This document shows positions 61,086 through 64,000 of a DNA stretch of 64,000 bases, one piece after another. How positions within the stretch are numbered: position 1 is the first letter of the stretch; each line of letters opens with the position of its first letter. Below the pieces are notes generated by a model that searched no databases, had not been told where the DNA came from, and worked only from the letters and a program-made list of their open reading frames with translations. A program made the translations under genes and the position numbers. The DNA comes from Asterella californica (taxonomy: Eukaryota; Streptophyta; Marchantiopsida; Marchantiales; Aytoniaceae), in assembly GCA_036924285.1 (NCBI GenBank), contig JAYKYS010000018.1, positions 2,852,001 to 2,916,000 on the forward strand. The letters are read 5' to 3'.

Positions 61086-64000
61086 ATGGCGAACACGTTC
61101 AGCACTAAAGGCTGGGCAAAGTTCGATGGGACGTACTTCACGTACTGGAAACACAAGATGAAACTCCAGTTAGACGCTGAAGGTGTTCTCGGAATTGTCG
61201 ATGGTAGTGTACCTCGACCAGTAGCCACTGCCGCTAATCCTCTACCCGCCACCGGACCAGGTAGCATTGCGGAGTGGGATCGTCAGAGCAAGAATGCTCT
61301 GACGGCAATAAATCAGTGTTGCGAGAACACTGTTATCGGTCACATTATTTCTTGCCGCTCGGCAACAGAAGCTTGGAACACACTGACTTCTAACTTCGCC
61401 GCGCAAGACACAGTGACCCAGATGCACTTGAAAGAAAAGCTGCGAATGCTCAAGATGAAGGCGAACGACACAGTCACATCGCATGTAAACACTTTCAAGT
61501 CGATAGTTGAGCAGCTGGCGTCTGCAGGCGTACAAGTAGGCGCACAAGAGCAGCTACTCACACTCATGGGTAGCATGCCTGACAGCTACCAAATGTTCCT
61601 ACAAGTGATGAGATGCAACACCAATTTGACGTTGCAAGATCTCATCTCGTTTCTTCTCACTGAAGAAACTTTTCGTCGAAGAATGCAGCATGAACCTTCG
61701 ACCGCATTGTTTGCAGGAAAGAGGCAACCACCCAAGCAAGGCAAGAACGGCAACCGTTCTAAGAAGCGGACACCAGATTCCAACATTCAGTGCTTCGGGT
61801 GCAACTTAACTGGACATCGTGTCCAGAATTGCCCAAATCAAGCCTCAAGCAGCAGCGCTCCGCCCAATCAACCTCAGCAACAAGGCGGAAATCAGAAGAA
61901 CCGGAACCAGAAGAATCGCCAGCGCAACAACAACAACACTAGGCGAGTACTGATGACCCAGCTCTACAACGAATTTGCACCTCGAACCGTGGACCGTCAT
62001 TGGTACGTTGACACCGGCGCCACCCATCACATGGCATTCGACCGCGACCAATTTTGTAAGTACACTGAACGAGAAAGTGCTCTTCAAGATCAAATTCTCT
62101 TAGGAGATGACACTACAGTTCAAATTGAAGGTCACGGCGATGTTGAAGTTAAACTTCTTAACGGCGAAAACGTCTTAATTAAGGATGTCTTGCACGTCCC
62201 TGCACTACGGAAGAACTTGTTTTCAGCTCGAATGTTTGACTCCAAGGGTGGGTGGTGCATTATCGGTAATGGTACTTGCCATCTAGAGGACAAGAACAGA
62301 CGTCCAATTGCCCCATGCCCGCTAAGCAATGATCTCTACTTGCTAGGCTCGTCTGTAATCCCAGTGCACACTATTTCACTCCCGCAAGCACACAATGCCC
62401 AGCTGAAGGCAGAGCACTCCCAATCCCTGCTTCCAACAATGCCCCCTGAAACGCCCTCTCGGAAAAGACTGGGGGGTCCGGGAGGTGGCCGTGGTGGCAG
62501 ATCGACCAACCGTGGTCGACCACGGCTGATCCTCCCCTTACACCCCTTCGCACAGTCGCACTCAACTAACACAGTCGCATTCCCTGAAAATTCACGCATT
62601 CCTGCACCCTTTCTGCCACCGAATTTTGAGGGAGGCACGGATCGCCACGAGGGCGATCCGCGGCCCCAGGACCAAGGCACAAACCGCGATCCTGCACGGA
62701 ACCCCAACCGGCACGCCCCCCCATGGAGGGGCGATGCCCCTAAAGTCCAGGAGGGCACGGATCGCCACCAGGGCGATCCGTGCCTCGACCCTAACGGCAC
62801 GTCCCCCTATGGGGACGCGCCGCGCCAAGGGCACGGCCAGCCAGCCGGCCAACAGCCAGCCAGCCAAGGGGCGCGGCCCCACATGTGGGGCCACGCCCCC
62901 TCATCTTCCCGGGGCGGCCCCCAAGGCTGGGGCGCGAACCCCGGGAGCCTTAACTCCCTGAGCCCCGCTGCCCCCGCCCCTGGCACTCACCCCCCGAGCC
63001 CCGCCCCCCAACCCGCCCTTCTCGGAAGGGCGGCGGCGGCGGCCCCTAACCCCTCCCTTTTCGGAGGAGCTCCCAGCTCCTCGGAGCTGGGAAGCTCCCC
63101 CTTCGAGGGAGTCAACCCGCGCGGGGTTGACTCCCCTCACAGGGGAGGGACTGAAAGTCCCTCCCCCACAGGAGGAACCGTCCTCCCCCGTGGAGTACTC
63201 TCCATGGAAGTATCCTCTCACAGGAATGTTCTTTCCGGCATCATTCCCTTAGATGAAAATTTTTCTACAGATCTTCCAGCAGAAATTTTCGACTCAACAG
63301 TAGGCACTCTGCTTTCAGCTCGCCACACACACGGTGATGACTCATCCACTCCTACATGTCTTGCATCTACACCTTACATAGTCGATGAGTCCAACACACC
63401 TATTTCCACTCTTTACCGATCTGTCACCCGCCCGCGCTTTGCCTACCTTACATTTGCCACTCCTACCGCCGACCTCTGGCACAGGCGGCTTGGCCACATC
63501 AGTCTCACCCGGCTTGACCAACTCCGTCGCCATCAATCTGTTATTGGCCTAAATCTGCCCACTATTCACAATTTCACTTGCCCTCCGTGCTTGCATGGCA
63601 AGCAAGCCCGCACAAAATTTCCACGTGCCGCCACTACCCGCGCCACCGAAATTCTCGAAATTGTCCACTCTGACATCAGCGGCCGAATTTCCCCTTGCAC
63701 TTTTTCCGGCTATGAGTACTTCATGACCATGACCGACGACTACTCCCGTTATACCGTTGTCCGCCTACTGCACTACAAGAGCGACTGCTTTACAGCATTC
63801 AAGGAGTTTCACACTTTTGCCGAGCGTCAGACCGGCAAGAAGCTCAAGACCCTACGCTCCGACAACGGTGGTGAGTTCCGATCCACCCTCTTTGATGCTT
63901 ATTGTCAGGAACACGGTATCCAACGTCAGCTGACCGTCCCTGACACTCCTCAGCAAAACGGGGTAGCTGAGCGTAAAAATCGCACCCTCTTAAACTCTGT
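61086..64000 (+). CDS. Copia C gag-pol polyprotein (open to window end)
   Basis: The frame from ATG 61086 has no stop through 64000 (971 codons visible). Gag is at about residues 1-230 (KGWAKFDGTYFTYWKHKM; QMHLKEKLRMLKMKANDTVT). The zinc knuckle CFGCNLTGHRVQNC starts at 236 and protease WYVDTGATHHM at about 307. NLFSARMFDSKGGWC (about 377-391) and NDLYLLGSS (about 416-424) follow. A long insert then separates this from WHRRLGHISLTRLDQL (about 799), the integrase zinc pair (CPPCLHGKQ), HSDISG, TMTDDYSR, SDNGGEFRS and PQQNGVAERKN with D, D and E in place. RT and RNase H must lie beyond 64000. It is the same family as copia A, which lacks any trace of the insert as far as it can be read (it is cut just at that point). 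This is the only retroelement here whose visible coding part is intact, so it may be young. Confidence 0.95.
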   Translation, partial: MANTFSTKGWAKFDGTYFTYWKHKMKLQLDAEGVLGIVDGSVPRPVATAANPLPATGPGSIAEWDRQSKNALTAINQCCENTVIGHIISCRSATEAWNTLTSNFAAQDTVTQMHLKEKLRMLKMKANDTVTSHVNTFKSIVEQLASAGVQVGAQEQLLTLMGSMPDSYQMFLQVMRCNTNLTLQDLISFLLTEETFRRRMQHEPSTALFAGKRQPPKQGKNGNRSKKRTPDSNIQCFGCNLTGHRVQNCPNQASSSSAPPNQPQQQGGNQKNRNQKNRQRNNNNTRRVLMTQLYNEFAPRTVDRHWYVDTGATHHMAFDRDQFCKYTERESALQDQILLGDDTTVQIEGHGDVEVKLLNGENVLIKDVLHVPALRKNLFSARMFDSKGGWCIIGNGTCHLEDKNRRPIAPCPLSNDLYLLGSSVIPVHTISLPQAHNAQLKAEHSQSLLPTMPPETPSRKRLGGPGGGRGGRSTNRGRPRLILPLHPFAQSHSTNTVAFPENSRIPAPFLPPNFEGGTDRHEGDPRPQDQGTNRDPARNPNRHAPPWRGDAPKVQEGTDRHQGDPCLDPNGTSPYGDAPRQGHGQPAGQQPASQGARPHMWGHAPSSSRGGPQGWGANPGSLNSLSPAAPAPGTHPPSPAPQPALLGRAAAAAPNPSLFGGAPSSSELGSSPFEGVNPRGVDSPHRGGTESPSPTGGTVLPRGVLSMEVSSHRNVLSGIIPLDENFSTDLPAEIFDSTVGTLLSARHTHGDDSSTPTCLASTPYIVDESNTPISTLYRSVTRPRFAYLTFATPTADLWHRRLGHISLTRLDQLRRHQSVIGLNLPTIHNFTCPPCLHGKQARTKFPRAATTRATEILEIVHSDISGRISPCTFSGYEYFMTMTDDYSRYTVVRLLHYKSDCFTAFKEFHTFAERQTGKKLKTLRSDNGGEFRSTLFDAYCQEHGIQRQLTVPDTPQQNGVAERKNRTLLNS
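62510..63208. repeat. GC-rich in-frame insert built of consecutive hairpins
   Basis: Perfect or near-perfect inverted repeats follow one another: 62510-62525 (16-bp palindrome), 62638-62660 (9-bp stem), 62755-62783 (12-bp stem), 62800-62817 (7), 62875-62892 (18-bp palindrome), 62943-62958 (5), 63013-63033 (9), 63052-63067 (5), 63071-63092 (10-bp stem, 2-nt loop), 63107-63135 (12), 63131-63147 (7), 63142-63166 (11), 63171-63186 (6), 63193-63200 and 63201-63208 (8-bp palindromes). The ggcacggatcgccac hairpin is repeated at an exact 120-bp step (62634 and 62754), in frame. Hand counting gives 77% G+C for 62941-63000 against 40% for 62041-62100 in the same ORF. It lies between protease and integrase and encodes a Pro/Gly/Ala/Arg-rich stretch. 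Confidence 0.9.

Noticed and set aside
62592..62961. Overlapping ORFs on both strands in the GC-rich block
   Set aside because: High G+C removes stop codons in all frames. The plus-strand frame continuous with gag and integrase is the only one with support.
1..64000. tRNA, rRNA, CRISPR arrays, telomere repeats, bacterial insertion sequences
   Set aside because: None was recognised on reading. The tRNA-like matches are retrotransposon primer sites, and the tandem repeats have neither the spacer pattern of CRISPR nor a telomere motif.

Overview
This window looks like repeat-dense, non-coding-rich nuclear DNA from a plant or other streptophyte. The evidence is several Ty1/copia elements with a primer-binding site matching the plant initiator-Met tRNA 3' end, Ty3/gypsy elements with polypurine tracts, splice-like exon borders, and no operons, ribosome binding sites or dense gene packing. 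The species cannot be fixed from sequence alone. One gypsy family recalls elements of charophytes, bryophytes and lycophytes, but that is inference from memory of protein families.

Layout. (1) 1-29692 is a large imperfect palindrome. The left arm (1-5804, extending to about 6053) is the reverse complement of the right arm (18880-22166 plus 27329-29692). The left arm may continue beyond the window. A third, partial copy lies at about 52815-54670. The arms hold short stretches with splice-like edges whose translations are identical in both arms, so a host gene may be duplicated there. (2) The palindrome centre (6054-18879) is occupied by a decayed copia element (copia A). Its gag was hit by a full gypsy element (6651-16534, minus strand, both LTRs, target duplication). 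Its 3' end (RT/RNase H/LTR plus 15 bp of arm sequence) was flipped by an inversion at 17662-18879. (3) The right arm is interrupted by copia B (22167-27323, minus strand, 5-bp TSD ttgga); the left arm still shows the empty site. (4) 29693-32690 has no recognisable gene. (5) 32700-41860 is a graveyard of inverted LTR-like fragments, gypsy integrase pieces on both strands, a gypsy gag/protease/integrase remnant on the minus strand and a LINE-like C-terminal fragment. (6) 41860-45616 is a second gypsy type (plus strand) with a broken RT-RNase H-integrase and a 3' LTR. (7) 45617-60698 holds tandem repeats of 160, ~185, 157, 81 and 91 bp, a Myb/SANT-like pseudogene, the third arm copy and AT-rich DNA, ending in an unidentified coding-like stretch at 60003-60690. 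(8) 60699-64000 is the 5' part of copia C, whose gag-pol frame is open from 61086 to the window end.

The most unusual feature is inside copia C. Between protease and integrase the polyprotein carries a several-hundred-base, very GC-rich in-frame insert (about 62510-63208) made largely of consecutive near-perfect hairpins and palindromes. Also notable is a textbook-shaped -1 frameshift signal (GGGTTTT, 7-nt spacer, 7-bp stem) at the pro/pol junction of the gypsy element.

Almost every coding stretch here belongs to a retrotransposon, and most are broken by stops, frameshifts or nested insertions. Copia C is the only one whose visible part is intact.
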